Assembly (NCBI RefSeq): GCF_932294415.1
Contig: NC_065537.1
Span: forward strand, 53,727,802 to 53,791,801
Direction: 5' to 3'
DNA from: Quercus robur
Taxonomy: Eukaryota > Streptophyta > Magnoliopsida > Fagales > Fagaceae
Length of the DNA: 64,000 nt
In this document: positions 22,515 through 31,999 of the stretch, one piece after another
How the letters are laid out: every line of letters begins with the position of its first letter
Position numbering within the stretch: position 1 is the stretch's first letter
Notes under the pieces: generated by a model
Databases searched by the model: none
What the model was told of the DNA's origin: nothing
What the model saw: the letters and a program-made list of their open reading frames with translations, nothing else
Program-made: the position numbers and the translations under genes

Positions 22515-23281
22515 AAACAAATGCAAAATTCACACATACTTTTGTTTTAAGACTTATCCTTTAAATTTATAGGTTTATGTCTTTGGATAATTAGTGTTAC
22601 TATGGGTTTGATACACTGTGGTTTTGGTGTATTTTTGTTTCTAACTCATAACTTATAAACTTGGTTTACTCTTTATATATATTGTTGATGTTATTCAGTA
22701 TATTTTGTGGTTTGTACCCATGTTGCTTATATAAGCTTTTAAGGTTATGTTTTTATGCATATTTGTAGGTTTTATGGTTTGTACCATGCTTTATGTAGCC
22801 TTTTATGCTTTGTTTAAATCAGTACTTCCATCTAAATGTCTTGCATTTTCTTTTAAGTACTATCACTCTTGTGCCCTTGTAGGATTGTTCCTAGATGCAT
22901 ATACTTAGTGTATTATGTATTGGTTGAGTGTTAGGCATACAAGTAACTTGCTTTGTTCTTGTTAACTTGTATGTTCAAGTGTTCATTCCAAGTGTGAATG
23001 AGCACTGTGATCACTACCTTGTGGTGATTACTTGGTTGATCAAGTCATGATTTGATACTTCACTTCATCTTTGCTTGATTACCTTAAGCCTGTTTCATAT
23101 GCATTTCATACTTTTCTGCATACAATGATCATGGTGTATTGTTGTGTTTCAGGAATTTCATGTTATTATGATTCAAGTGCTTCACAGCTTCTAGAGTTAG
23201 GTGTGAGTGAGTTTTGTTCAACTATTCCCAACTCACATGTTAAGTCTAGAGTCTGTTTTAGGGTTTTGTCACTGAATAGCC

Positions 23282-23293
23282 AAAGGGGGAGAT
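23282..23293 (+). other. Polypurine tract
   Basis: AAAGGGGGAGAT abuts the 3' LTR start (TGTAAGG at 23294) and is the expected plus-strand primer site. Confidence 0.85.
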
Positions 23294-24398
23294 TGTAAGG
23301 TTGAATTTAATCAACCATCGTATTGGCTTTATTCCGTACCAAATTTGCATGTATTTCAGCATTTAGTAACCCTGTATTTAGGTGGGTTTTGTTGTAAGGG
23401 TAGTGAGTGAAATAGAGTGTTGATTGCTCAAGAGTGTGCAAGAAAACAGAGACTCGTGGCTTGATCTCGCGGGTGACTCGCGGCTGCAAGCCGCCAGATG
23501 CAGCACATGTGCCAAGCATGCCAGAAGGTGAACAGTCATGCTAGTTGGAGCACTACAGGACAAAACAGGACAACTGGTCATACGGTTATTTTGCGACTGG
23601 GTCTCGCGACTCAGTCAAGTCGCGAGTCCAAGCCGCGAGCCCCCCTGTTTTGAAAAACCTGACGTTTTACATTCTTCTCTCACCCAGTATAAATACCCTT
23701 TATACCCACAAATGAAAGAGAGCTTCCAGAGAGAATTTTGAGAGAGAAACCCTAGAGTAAAACAAGATTGATTCACCTACAATCTATACATTAGAGTCTC
23801 TTCAAATTCCTCAACTCTCTTCCTCTCCATTGTCAAATCCTTGAGAGGTTTTTTACCAAAACCTTATTCTCACCATCTTCATTACTGTGAGAGGGCTTTT
23901 TGGTGTTTTGGGAAGCAGTTAGGAAGGAACCAATCTACATTGGTTGATGCTATGGTCTAGTAGAGGAATCCGGGAAGCTAGAAAAGAAAAAGGTTCAGCG
24001 CAACCTCGTTGGAGCAAGAAGCTTGGAGGGCTTAGCTGCACTGGGTAGATTAGGCTTGAAGGGTCTATTGCTGTCCATGTATCCCAACTACATTTTCTAG
24101 TAGATTGTTTACCACTTGGAGGGCGGCAGAGAGGTTTTACGCCGAGGGTTTCGGTTTCCTTTTCGATAACACATCGCGTGTTGTCTTTGTGTTTGCATCT
24201 TCCTTCCCTTTTATCTTTGCCTTTTATTATCTGCTGTGGGTTGTGATTTTAATTTGGCTTAGATAGTTTTTCCAATTCTATATTATAACTTTTGTTCATT
24301 TTCCGCACACTAGTTGTTTGACATAAAACTTGAATTGGTTAATTTGTAAATTGGGGGTCTAAACGTTCAAGGGTGTTTTTACACTATTTGAACCTTCA
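23294..24398 (+). repeat. 3' LTR of the gag-only element
   Basis: This LTR is 1105 bp, the same length as the 5' LTR and collinear with it. It is followed by the target duplication CCTTC at 24399-24403. Confidence 0.93.
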
Positions 24399-24403
24399 CC
24401 TTC

Positions 24404-24585
24404 CTCTCAAGAACATGCTTTTCCAATGCATGCATTTTCTCCTGAATAGGAGAGGACCCACCACTCCTTTGGGATTTTGTCCCATTTCTTTCCCGGGTCA
24501 TCACTACCTAAGGACCGTATGTACTGTTATGTACGTTTTCACCACTATCATGTGCGATGTCATGCACGTCCTCCTGCATGGCTAC
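24404..24585 (-). pseudogene. LINE ORF1 relic, middle part between two LTR insertions
   Basis: This short island of LINE sequence is trapped between the full LTR element and the solo LTR. On the minus strand it reads STYGP, a stop (TAG), then VVMTRERNG, matching the YGPW(M/V)VV-R motif found after the zinc knuckle of plant LINE ORF1, with Trp converted to stop. It continues in sense and order into 15888 and below, confirming that the LTR element landed inside ORF1. Confidence 0.8.
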
Positions 24586-25692
24586 TGTAAGGTTGAATTT
24601 AATCAACCATCGTATTGGCTTTATTCCGTGCCAAATTTGCTTGTATTTCAACATTTAGTAACCCTGTATTTAGGTGGGTTTTGTTGTAAGGGTAGTGAGT
24701 GAGATAGAGTGTTGATTGCTCAAGAGTGTGCAAGAAAACAGAGACTCGTGGCTTGATCTCGCGGGTGGCTCGCGGCTGCAAGCCGCCAGATGCAGCACAC
24801 GTGCCAAGCATGCAAGAAGGTGAATAGTCATGCTAGCTGGAGCACTACAGGACAAAACAGGACAACTGGCCATACGGTTATCTCGCGACTGGGTCTCGCG
24901 ACTTAGTCAAGTCGCGAGGCCAAGCCGCGAGCCACCCCTATTTTGTAAAACCTGACGTTTCACATTCCTCTCTCACTTCAGTATAAATACCCCTTATACC
25001 CACAAATGAATGAGAGCTTCCAGAGAGAATTTTGAGAGAGAAACCCTAGAATAAAACGAGATTGATTCACATACAATCTATACATTAGAGTCTCTTCAAA
25101 TTTCTCAACTCTTTTCCTCTCCATTGTCATACCCTTGAGAGGTATTTTACCAAAACCTTGTTCTCACCATATGCATCACTGTGAGAGGGCTGTTTGGTGT
25201 TCTGTGAAGGAGTTAGGAAGGAACCAATCTACATTGGTTGATGCTACGGTCTAGTAGCGAAATCCGGGAAGCTAGAAAAGAAAAAGATTCGGCGTAACCT
25301 CGTTGGAGCAAGAAGCTTAGAGGGCTTAGGTGCACTAGGTAGATTAGGCTTAGAGGGTCTATTGCTGTCCATGTATCCCAACTACATTTTCTAGTGGATT
25401 GTTTACCGCTTGGAGGGCAGCGGAAAGGTTTTACGCCGAGAGCTTCGGTTTCCTCTTCGATAACACATCGCGTGTTGTCTTTGTGTTTGCATCTTCCTTC
25501 CCTTTATCTTTGCCTTTTATTATCTGCTGTGGGTTGTGATTTTAATTTGGCTTAGATAGTTTTTCCAATTCTATATTATAGCTTATGTTCATTTTCCGCA
25601 TTCTAGTTGTTTGACATAAAGCTTGAATTGGTTAATTTGTAAATTGGGAGTCTAAACGTTCAAGGGTGTTTATACACATGTTTGAACTTTCA
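24586..25692 (+). mobile_element. Solo LTR of the same family
   Basis: A third LTR copy (1107 bp, TGTAAGG to TTTCA) is flanked by LINE ORF1 sequence on both sides and by a 4-of-5 matching duplication (GCTAC 24581-24585, ACTAC 25693-25697). It is therefore an independent insertion that lost its interior by LTR-LTR recombination, not a duplicate of the neighbouring 3' LTR. Confidence 0.9.
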
Positions 25693-25697
25693 ACTAC

Positions 25698-26243
25698 TTT
25701 AGGCCCCACCTCTACTTCTGGCTTATCTATAGCACAAGTTTTGCATGAACGATCCCCGCTGGCCCCTGCCACCTCCATCCTTGTCTCTCTTGACGGCAAG
25801 TAGCGACGGATGGTGTAAGGACAGCTCTCTCTCTGGTGGTCCATTCTTCCACAGTCAAAACAGAGTCTTTGTATAACCTCGTAGCTTACGGGCTACTCAA
25901 ACTTTTCGATGAGGATGGTGGGGATTAGAGTTTTTTTTACATCGACCTAGATGCACAATCTCGCAAATCTACCTTTGGCTTCCGTAGCCGTGTGGGTGTC
26001 CACTTTAAGGACATTACCAATAGTCCGTCCAAATTTGTTGTAAAGCTTTAGCATTGTAGTATTTGATTGGGAGTTCGTTAAGTCTTACCCACAGTGCTAC
26101 TGAGGAAATGTTGGTCGAGACGAGCTTGAAGTTTGGCTCACAAGGCCTAAGAGAGAGCGGAAATGCTCCCTAATGAACCAAGGCCCTTTCTTAAGAATAG
26201 TGTCAGTCTTCCTTAAGAGAGAGACGTGTAAGGAAGAAGCCAT
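25698..26243 (-). pseudogene. LINE ORF1 relic, DUF4283 and zinc-knuckle part
   Basis: From the ATG at 26243 the minus strand reads LKKGPWFIREHF, then after a frameshift NFKLVSTNISSVALWVRLNE and LPIKYYNAKAL (DUF4283). Further on comes DHQRESCPYTIR, the end of a CCHC knuckle. This is the nucleic-acid-binding protein of plant L1 elements. Frameshifts and stops interrupt it. The target duplication lies only 51 bp upstream of this ATG, so the copy was truncated on insertion. Confidence 0.85.
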
Positions 26244-26311
26244 GTCCTAGAGCAACACAGTCTAGTCTACCAACCAAATTAAGTCTACCAATCTACTTAC
26301 ATGAATCAGTC

Positions 26312-26719
26312 ACAACTTTCTATACCAATCAATTTCTTGTTTTATTTTAATTTTAAGATATTTTTAATAGTCAATATCTTAATTTGGCTGTCAACAATAT
26401 GGATACATATTTCTCTTCTAAAATAAAAGTTAAAATCACATATTCTACTTTCTCGTTGATATGAAATTATGAACCTCTGATTGATATCTGATGTCTTTAT
26501 ATATAAAAAAATAGCCAATAGCTTATCCATAGTAACTTTTTGGTTTGTTCAATACACTTTGGCAAAATGAGTTTGTCATTTTTGTTCTGGCCTCTTTTTT
26601 TAAACGCCCAGTTTGGTTTGAAACTTTGACTTTGCTTTATATATATATATATATATATATGAGTTGGCATAATATTTCTTTTAAATTTTAAAATAATAAA
26701 ATATTGACACAACAAATTA
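26312..26719. other. AT-rich stretch after the LINE
   Basis: No gene is seen. An (AT)n microsatellite lies at 26640-26660. Confidence 0.45.
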
Positions 26720-27069
26720 TCACAATATTTTCTCAATTTTTAAAGTGTTAGTTCCTTATAAGTCAAGATAAAATAATAAAATATCATACTAGAATCAACT
26801 AAACAAAAATTAAAGGTATTTTGAAATTGTTGTAGCATTTTTTTTTTTTTTTTGTATTTCTAGAATTTATTTGTCAATTTTATTGAGCTAAAATTCACTA
26901 TTTCACAAGCAATTTTCTTGAGTTGACTTTTTGTATTTTTGCTTCTTTTTTTTATAACACACCATTTCTATATATAAAAAGAGTCATGTTAATTCCTTAT
27001 ATGTTAAAATAAAATAATAAAATATCATACTAGAACCAACCACAACTAAAAATAAATGTATTGTGAAAA

Positions 27070-27243
27070 AAAGTGCTACATCCATAACATTTTTTACAAT
27101 ATTTTCATAACAAATCTTAGATGGTAAATTGTTGTTCTAATTTAAACTTACCAATGAAATTACCTTTTTGCCTACCAACAACAACCCGTAATAACCTATT
27201 ACTTATGATTTGTAATAAAAATGTTATAGACATAGCATTTCTC
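27070..27243. mobile_element. Mutator-type MITE, copy 1
   Basis: The ends AAAGTGCTACATCCATAAC and, inverted, GAGAAATGCTATGTCTATAAC pair imperfectly. The 9-bp target duplication TTGTGAAAA (27061-27069 and 27244-27252) is perfect. A second copy of the family lies at 52633-52783. Confidence 0.8.
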
Positions 27244-27398
27244 TTGTGAAAATATTGGTAAGACATCTTATTGTTATCACAATATTTTCACAATTGTTCA
27301 CAATATTTTTACAACTACTGAGGTGTCAATTATTTACAAGTCAAAGTAAAATATAACAAAGTTATAAAGGTATTATGAAAATGTTGTGTCATTCTTTG

Positions 27399-28114
27399 TG
27401 TAAGGACACGATTTGTAACGACCCATAATAATATTGGGTTCGCATGTAAAAAGGCCAAAACAATATCATTTATAGAGCGTGGGTTTGAAAGGCTAGGCCT
27501 TGGTCACAAGACAGTGGATTTTTCGTGGTGTTCATACATAGTTAAATCGTGTTCGCTCTAGGAGTTTTTCTCCAGGAGGTGGGCTGGGAGGCTCTGGTTT
27601 TTGGCCATTTTTCCCAGCCCCTTTCTTGGTGCATTAACCTTCACATTATATAACCCTTCTTGGTTGATCTTAGCCCTCCACTTGTTGGTTAGGCAGGTGC
27701 CTACTTTTGTACTCGTCCCATCAGCTGTCCCATCAGCTGTCCCTCCTTACTTTCTGTTAGTTGCGATGATCGAAGTCGCCCTGTCCAGGCGTCTTTTCTC
27801 ATTAACATGGTCAGGACACTGGCGGGTGCATTTAATGCGGAGGGGACGTATTTACCCTGAACCAGTTTTGCACCGTACCCCCACGTGGGTCCCATTCTAC
27901 TCGTATCTCCTTCAGGGGGCTTTTTGGGGGCGTCCTTCATCGAGACGTTGTTCTTCCCCTTGAAGTCCTGGAGTGCCAAGGACAGGGTCATCCTCGGCTA
28001 TTCCCCTCGACACTTCGGCCTTTCCCCATTCGTCCTCGGCACATACCCTCCTCGGCACGGGCCCCAAGCCCTAATGTAAAAATGGGACAGGGCCACAAAT
28101 TATTGGACCCCACA
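27399..28114 (+). mobile_element. Solo LTR (716 bp)
   Basis: The stretch starts TGTAAGGACACG and ends GGACCCCACA, with the perfect 5-bp duplication CTTTG on both sides (27394-27398 and 28115-28119). A TATA-like CATTATATAACCC on the plus strand (~27635-27647) suggests the orientation. The ORFs inside (for example 27601-27963) lack any known domain and are LTR sequence. No matching internal region is present, so it is a solo LTR of an unidentified family. Confidence 0.9.
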
Positions 28115-28245
28115 CTTTGTATTTTTAGAAAAAAAAATTATTAGTCTATTTTTATTGAGCCAAAATTCACTATTTCACGTACAGTTTTCTTCGGTTGAAT
28201 TTTTGTATTTTTTTTCTTTATGCAACATTTTAAGTAAAAACACAT

Positions 28246-29354
28246 ATTTTTACACACACACACACAAACAAAACAAAAAACAAAAACAAAAACTTTGGAT
28301 TAAAACACTTTTCATCCTTTATGTATGGGGTAGTTCACAATTCCTCCTTAAACTTTGAAATCAAGCAATTTCCCCATTAATATTTTGGAAAAGGGCAAAT
28401 ATGTCATATTTTTATTCTCTCAATTAAATCCCAATGAAAACTTATGATTCTTAAAATATTCCATTGTGTAATGTCTAAAATACTCCTATTTAATTTTAAC
28501 ATCCCAAAAACTTTCTTCATGTATTTTAAGTTTTAGATGGTATTAATGCTTAGAAAGTTAGAATGGTAATATAAGGTATTTTATTTGTTACCTAGAAAAT
28601 ATTGATTTTTTAGGTTTAAATCTTTGAAACTTATAATTCATCTAATGAAAAATTCGATGACACATGTCTTTTTTATTTTTTTATTTTTTATATTATACCT
28701 AAAATGGGTGTTCATTGAAAACTAATTAAGCTAAAGATTGCACCTAGACTCATGTAGAATGATAAAGAAGAAAGTATGAATGACAAAATTTTCATTGTGT
28801 ATGGTTGAAGGTATTTGATGAAGAGTTTCAATTGTAGCATATGACATCATTCATTGCGAAAATTTAAATATTGTAACAAGGTTTTAGCAAAACTCAGTTG
28901 TTTATTGTTGGAAAATGATAATATTCGTTATCATTCTTAGAAGTTTTTAATGAGTAAATATTACCTTTAGCAAATAGGTATCAAAATTCTTATAGGAATA
29001 AGATTAACTTTATATGAGATACATTTTTTATATATATAGTTTTAATGTTTTATACCTCTTCAAATAAAAATTTTATTTTAATTTTCTAACTCAAGAGGTA
29101 GCACTTGACTTGCGCACACGTGCCACCCATCCTAACGTGCCGCCCGCACTAAAAATGAGAAGATGCTATTGGCTCACATGTTCTAAAATGTTGGTTTGCG
29201 TCATTATCGATCTATGTGATGGATTTCAGATTTTTCTCAACGTGGTTCCCACTTGTAACTTGCAAGTATCTTCAAGAGATCTTCTTCAAGAATATCTACA
29301 AGAGATAGACCACATGTAGCATCACATGTAGCGTATGTAGCATCACAAGTAGCG

Positions 29355-29393
<39 letters not shown>

Positions 29394-29490
29394 AAAAAAA
29401 AAAGGATTAGAGGGGCAACCAATATGGCTACTCCGAACTAAAACTCCACACTACAATCGTTAATGAATTAGGTGAATAACTTGTAAGTGG
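28246..29490. other. AT-rich intergenic stretch
   Basis: No gene is supportable. A short (CA)n run lies near 28250-28265 and an (AT)n microsatellite of about 33 bp at 29357-29389, preceded by a small duplication of GTAGCATCACA (29316 and 29336). Confidence 0.5.
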
Positions 29491-29494
29491 GGTA

Positions 29495-29655
29495 TAAGAA
29501 GCCATAACACACTGCTAGTGGGGAGTTCGAACCCATGCCCTGAGGCATGTTAGCTCAAGTCTCAGGTATGGGTTTGAGTTCTCCCACTATAAATATTGTA
29601 CATTAGTATATAAGTTATGAAGATACTGTCTTTCTCAAAAAAAACAAAAAAACAA
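29495..29655 (+). mobile_element. Possible SINE with A-rich tail
   Basis: The stretch contains a B-box-like GAGTTCGAACCC near 29526 and ends in an A-rich tail at 29638-29655. The A box is not clear. An inverted pair (GAGTTCGAACCCATGCCCTG and GGTATGGGTTTGAGTTC) could also form a hairpin. Classification is tentative. Confidence 0.35.
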
Positions 29656-29952
29656 AAAAAGTTAAGAAGAAATTGTTTATTTTACATTATGAAACAACAA
29701 AGATTTTAGAACACGACAATATGCGCAGTCGTGCAGCGTGACAATAAGATAAGTTCCACTGCTACAGCAATTCCACCACAAACAATCAATCAAGATGAAT
29801 TCAATGTATCCCTATTTATTTATTTTAATCCTTAAATAAAGATACGTTCCGTACAAACAAACAAAAGCACACTAAAGTAAAATGAATTCAAGACCGAGCA
29901 CAAGAAAACACATCGTGTTGATCTTTCTTATCACTTTATGGCAAGCAGCAAA

Positions 29953-31374
29953 TTATTTTTTGTGGCTCTTCCATAGCTGAGTGACCTCTGCTAGTGATTT
30001 CGTAGACGACCCATCTTGGCTCAAAGCCTTTGCGGCTGAATCCTTTAGTTCTTTCATTTTGTTCCGAAGCAATTTCCCTTCTTCTCCTTCAATTAAGCCT
30101 CTTGCGTAGTTTGCAATATCTTTATGTCCCACCAAGCCTTTATCATTCACTTTGACTCTCAATGCAACCTTCAAATCATCAGATAACAATACAGCATTCA
30201 TTCTTTGCTCTGCGTAGAGTGGCCATGCAATTATAGGCACACCGTGCACAATACTCTCTAGGATTGAGTTCCACCCACAATGGCTCAAGAACCCACCAGT
30301 CGAGCCATGGCTCAAGACCTGGGCTTGAGGAGCCCAAGAGGGAACCACTAAACCCACCTCTTTGGTCCTTTCTAAGAACCCTTTTGGAAGAAAATCCAAA
30401 GGGTCTTTGAAGCTTTGGACACTAAAGTAATTGGCACTTGCATTTTCATGTGGGCTCCTAACAACCCAAAGAAACCTTTGCCCACTCAATTCAAGTCCTA
30501 AGGCTAACTCATTTAGCTGCTCCTGTGTAAGAGTCCCACCACTGCCAAATGAAACATATAACACTGACCTCTCTGGCTGCTTATCCAACCAATTCAAACA
30601 CTCAGACCCATCAACTCCACGAGATAAACCGGACTGAATTAGAGGTCCAATTGGGTAAACAGGTGGCTTACCCTCTTTAGCTCCTTCCATCAAAGCTTTC
30701 AAAGCACTTGGCTCCAAATCCATGAAGCTATTAACCATGATTCCATCAGCAAAAGGGTATCTTTTGGCAACGTGTAGAACCCTTTTGTAGGTATCATTCT
30801 TTTTATCTTGAATTGGATCTAGAATATCAATCCCTTGGACAGGTACACACCCAGGTAATTTGACCGGTTCAGGCAATTCTTTGTACTCACAAGAGTATGT
30901 TTCATCAAGCTCTGGTATATGAAACATCAATGACAAAGACAAAGCGTTTGTAGGGAAAAAAATATAGGACAAAGCGCCAAACTCTTTAGCCACATCAAAG
31001 GCATCCACACCGAATAAATCAGCCACTAGAGCAACTAGCCGAGTTGACTCAGCTAATACCTTGAATGAATCTCTTAGTGCAGGGAGGGACCGTGTCAGAG
31101 TGAGTACGATCAATGTCTCAGGTCTAACATCCTTAGGGAGGTCATCAAAGCTCACAGGTGGGAGAAAGATGTAGGATATGGCATTAGGAAGGGATTCTAG
31201 GACGGCTTTTTGAGACTTTATGGGTGACCCATCAGTGGGGATGATGAATGTAACGAAGAAATGGTGGTGGAGGACGAGTTTCTTAGCTAGCTCAACTAGT
31301 GGGATCAGATGGCCCATCCCTGGAGTGGGCACCATGGCTATGTGGTGTGGTTTCTTAACTTGGGTGTGTTCCAT
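29953..31374 (-). CDS. UDP-glycosyltransferase, UGT72 type (hydroquinone/monolignol glucosyltransferase-like)
   Basis: An intronless 473-residue GT1 enzyme, normal length for the family. It would transfer glucose from UDP-glucose to the hydroxyl of phenolics in the cytosol. The N-terminal acceptor domain has HIAMVPTPGMGHLIPLVELA with catalytic His11 and the partner Asp119 (VADLFGVDAF). The C-terminal donor domain has VLYVSFGSGGTLT and a complete 44-residue PSPG box from Trp347 to Gln390 (WAPQAQVLSHG, HCGWNS, Glu389-Gln390). The motifs fit UGT72B enzymes that glucosylate hydroquinone, chlorophenols or monolignols; the substrate is not decidable from sequence. I chose the ATG at 31374 because it aligns with the family and a TATA box (31425-31434) lies between it and the upstream in-frame ATGs. 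It looks intact. Confidence 0.93.
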   Translation of the reverse strand: MEHTQVKKPHHIAMVPTPGMGHLIPLVELAKKLVLHHHFFVTFIIPTDGSPIKSQKAVLESLPNAISYIFLPPVSFDDLPKDVRPETLIVLTLTRSLPALRDSFKVLAESTRLVALVADLFGVDAFDVAKEFGALSYIFFPTNALSLSLMFHIPELDETYSCEYKELPEPVKLPGCVPVQGIDILDPIQDKKNDTYKRVLHVAKRYPFADGIMVNSFMDLEPSALKALMEGAKEGKPPVYPIGPLIQSGLSRGVDGSECLNWLDKQPERSVLYVSFGSGGTLTQEQLNELALGLELSGQRFLWVVRSPHENASANYFSVQSFKDPLDFLPKGFLERTKEVGLVVPSWAPQAQVLSHGSTGGFLSHCGWNSILESIVHGVPIIAWPLYAEQRMNAVLLSDDLKVALRVKVNDKGLVGHKDIANYARGLIEGEEGKLLRNKMKELKDSAAKALSQDGSSTKSLAEVTQLWKSHKK

Positions 31375-31424
31375 GGTTTTGGGAGTACAAGGTGAGGGGC
31401 AAACAATAGGATTTTCACGAAGTA

Positions 31425-31434
31425 CTATATATAG
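31425..31434 (-). promoter_or_regulatory. TATA box of the UGT gene
   Basis: On the minus strand TCTATATATAG lies about 51-60 bp before the chosen ATG, implying a very short 5' leader. Confidence 0.6.
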
Positions 31435-31829
31435 ACAGATGAATAACTTTAAAAACATTTGTTTACCAAAAAAAAAAAAAAAAAACTTTAAAAACATTTT
31501 TAAAAAAAATAATTTGCTGATTTGTAAGATTGTGAATGGTTGATATTTTTTGATCGGTTAAGATTTAGGTATAATACTTATGTGCTATTTTTTAGATTCC
31601 TTCTCTTAAAATTTTGTCATATAAATTTTATCTTATAAAATAAAAATGTATTTTTTAATCAAATATTTACATAGTTGAATCTTAAGATAAAAAAACTTAA
31701 AAAACAGTACTTAAAATAATCTACTAAGTTTTGTCGTACCTGTTTACAGCTGACTTGTTTGAATTATTACTTTTTAATCGACTACCAAGCATGGAAATGG
31801 CTCTATATATCCAGAATATTATTGATTAA

Positions 31830-31995
31830 TAGAGTAGATGATTCTAGTTGTGTTTGGTGAGATAAGAAAGACAGAAAACATATGCATTGAAAATAGCTTA
31901 ACAGCGAGTAGTCTAATCACTATTGGGTCAACATGTGGGATGGGATTGCCCATCCAGGAAGTAGGCACAATAGTCACGATGGGTGTGGTGTCCAT
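31830..31995 (-). pseudogene. N-terminal relic of a second UGT72-like gene
   Basis: The minus-strand frame from the ATG at 31995 reads MDTTPIVTIVPTSWMGNPIP and shortly after FSVFLISPNTT. This follows the start of UGT72 proteins (PH-A-VPTPGMGHLIP, then FSVTFLIPT), but the catalytic His and the GMGHL motif are altered (SWMGNP) and homology ends after about 55 codons. It lies just upstream of the intact UGT in the same orientation, so it is probably the remnant of a tandem duplicate. Confidence 0.65.
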
Positions 31996-31999
31996 TAGT

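Larger units (their letters stand above)
15894..24398 (+). mobile_element. Full-length Copia-like LTR retrotransposon with gag but no pol
   Basis: Two 1105-bp LTRs (15894-16998 and 23294-24398) start TGTAAGG and end TTCA, and the whole is flanked by the perfect 5-bp duplication CCTTC (15889-15893 and 24399-24403). Between them lie a primer-binding site TGGTATCAGAGC, a gag frame (17068-19038), a long noncoding stretch, a second ORF (21221-22252) and a polypurine tract (23282-23292). No protease, integrase, reverse transcriptase or RNase H is recognisable in any frame. It therefore resembles a non-autonomous gag-only element that would use another element's enzymes. The gag type, second ORF and repeated polypurine tract recall Sirevirus-lineage Copia elements. 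Confidence 0.92.
10700..26293 (-). mobile_element. L1-type LINE, 5'-truncated, split by two later LTR insertions
   Basis: The element lies on the minus strand. Its A-tail appears as the T run at 10700-10709, and it is bracketed by a perfect 18-bp target-site duplication TACTTACATGAATCAGTC (10682-10699 and 26294-26311). Removing the nested LTR element with its 5-bp duplication and the solo LTR leaves about 6.0 kb. From 5' to 3' there are ORF1 (DUF4283 and zinc-knuckle relics), ORF2 endonuclease, reverse transcriptase, zf-RVT and RNase H. ORF1 starts at the GPWFIREHF part of DUF4283 (ATG at 26243), so the usual N-terminal part is missing. Both ORFs carry many stops and frameshifts, so the element is dead. 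Confidence 0.93.
26720..28245. repeat. Three-copy tandem repeat (~260 bp unit) interrupted by a MITE and a solo LTR
   Basis: Blocks such as AAAATAATAAAATATCATAC (about 26770 and 27010) and AAATTCACTATTTCAC (about 26889 and 28165) recur in the same order. Unit 1 is ~26720-26975. Unit 2 starts ~26980 and contains the MITE 27070-27243. Unit 3 starts ~27290 and is split by the solo LTR 27399-28114, resuming at 28115. The unit is noncoding. Confidence 0.65.

Noticed and set aside
15894-25692. Three long direct repeats as a possible tandem gene array
   Set aside because: They are LTRs: TG...CA ends, primer-binding site, polypurine tract and target duplications account for them fully.
27601-27963. 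120-codon ORF
   Set aside because: It lies wholly within the solo LTR 27399-28114 and has no recognisable domain; chance frame in GC-richer LTR DNA.
31375-31497. N-terminal extension of the UGT by 41 residues
   Set aside because: The extension is Phe/Lys-rich translation of an A/T run, lies across the TATA box and has no counterpart in the family.
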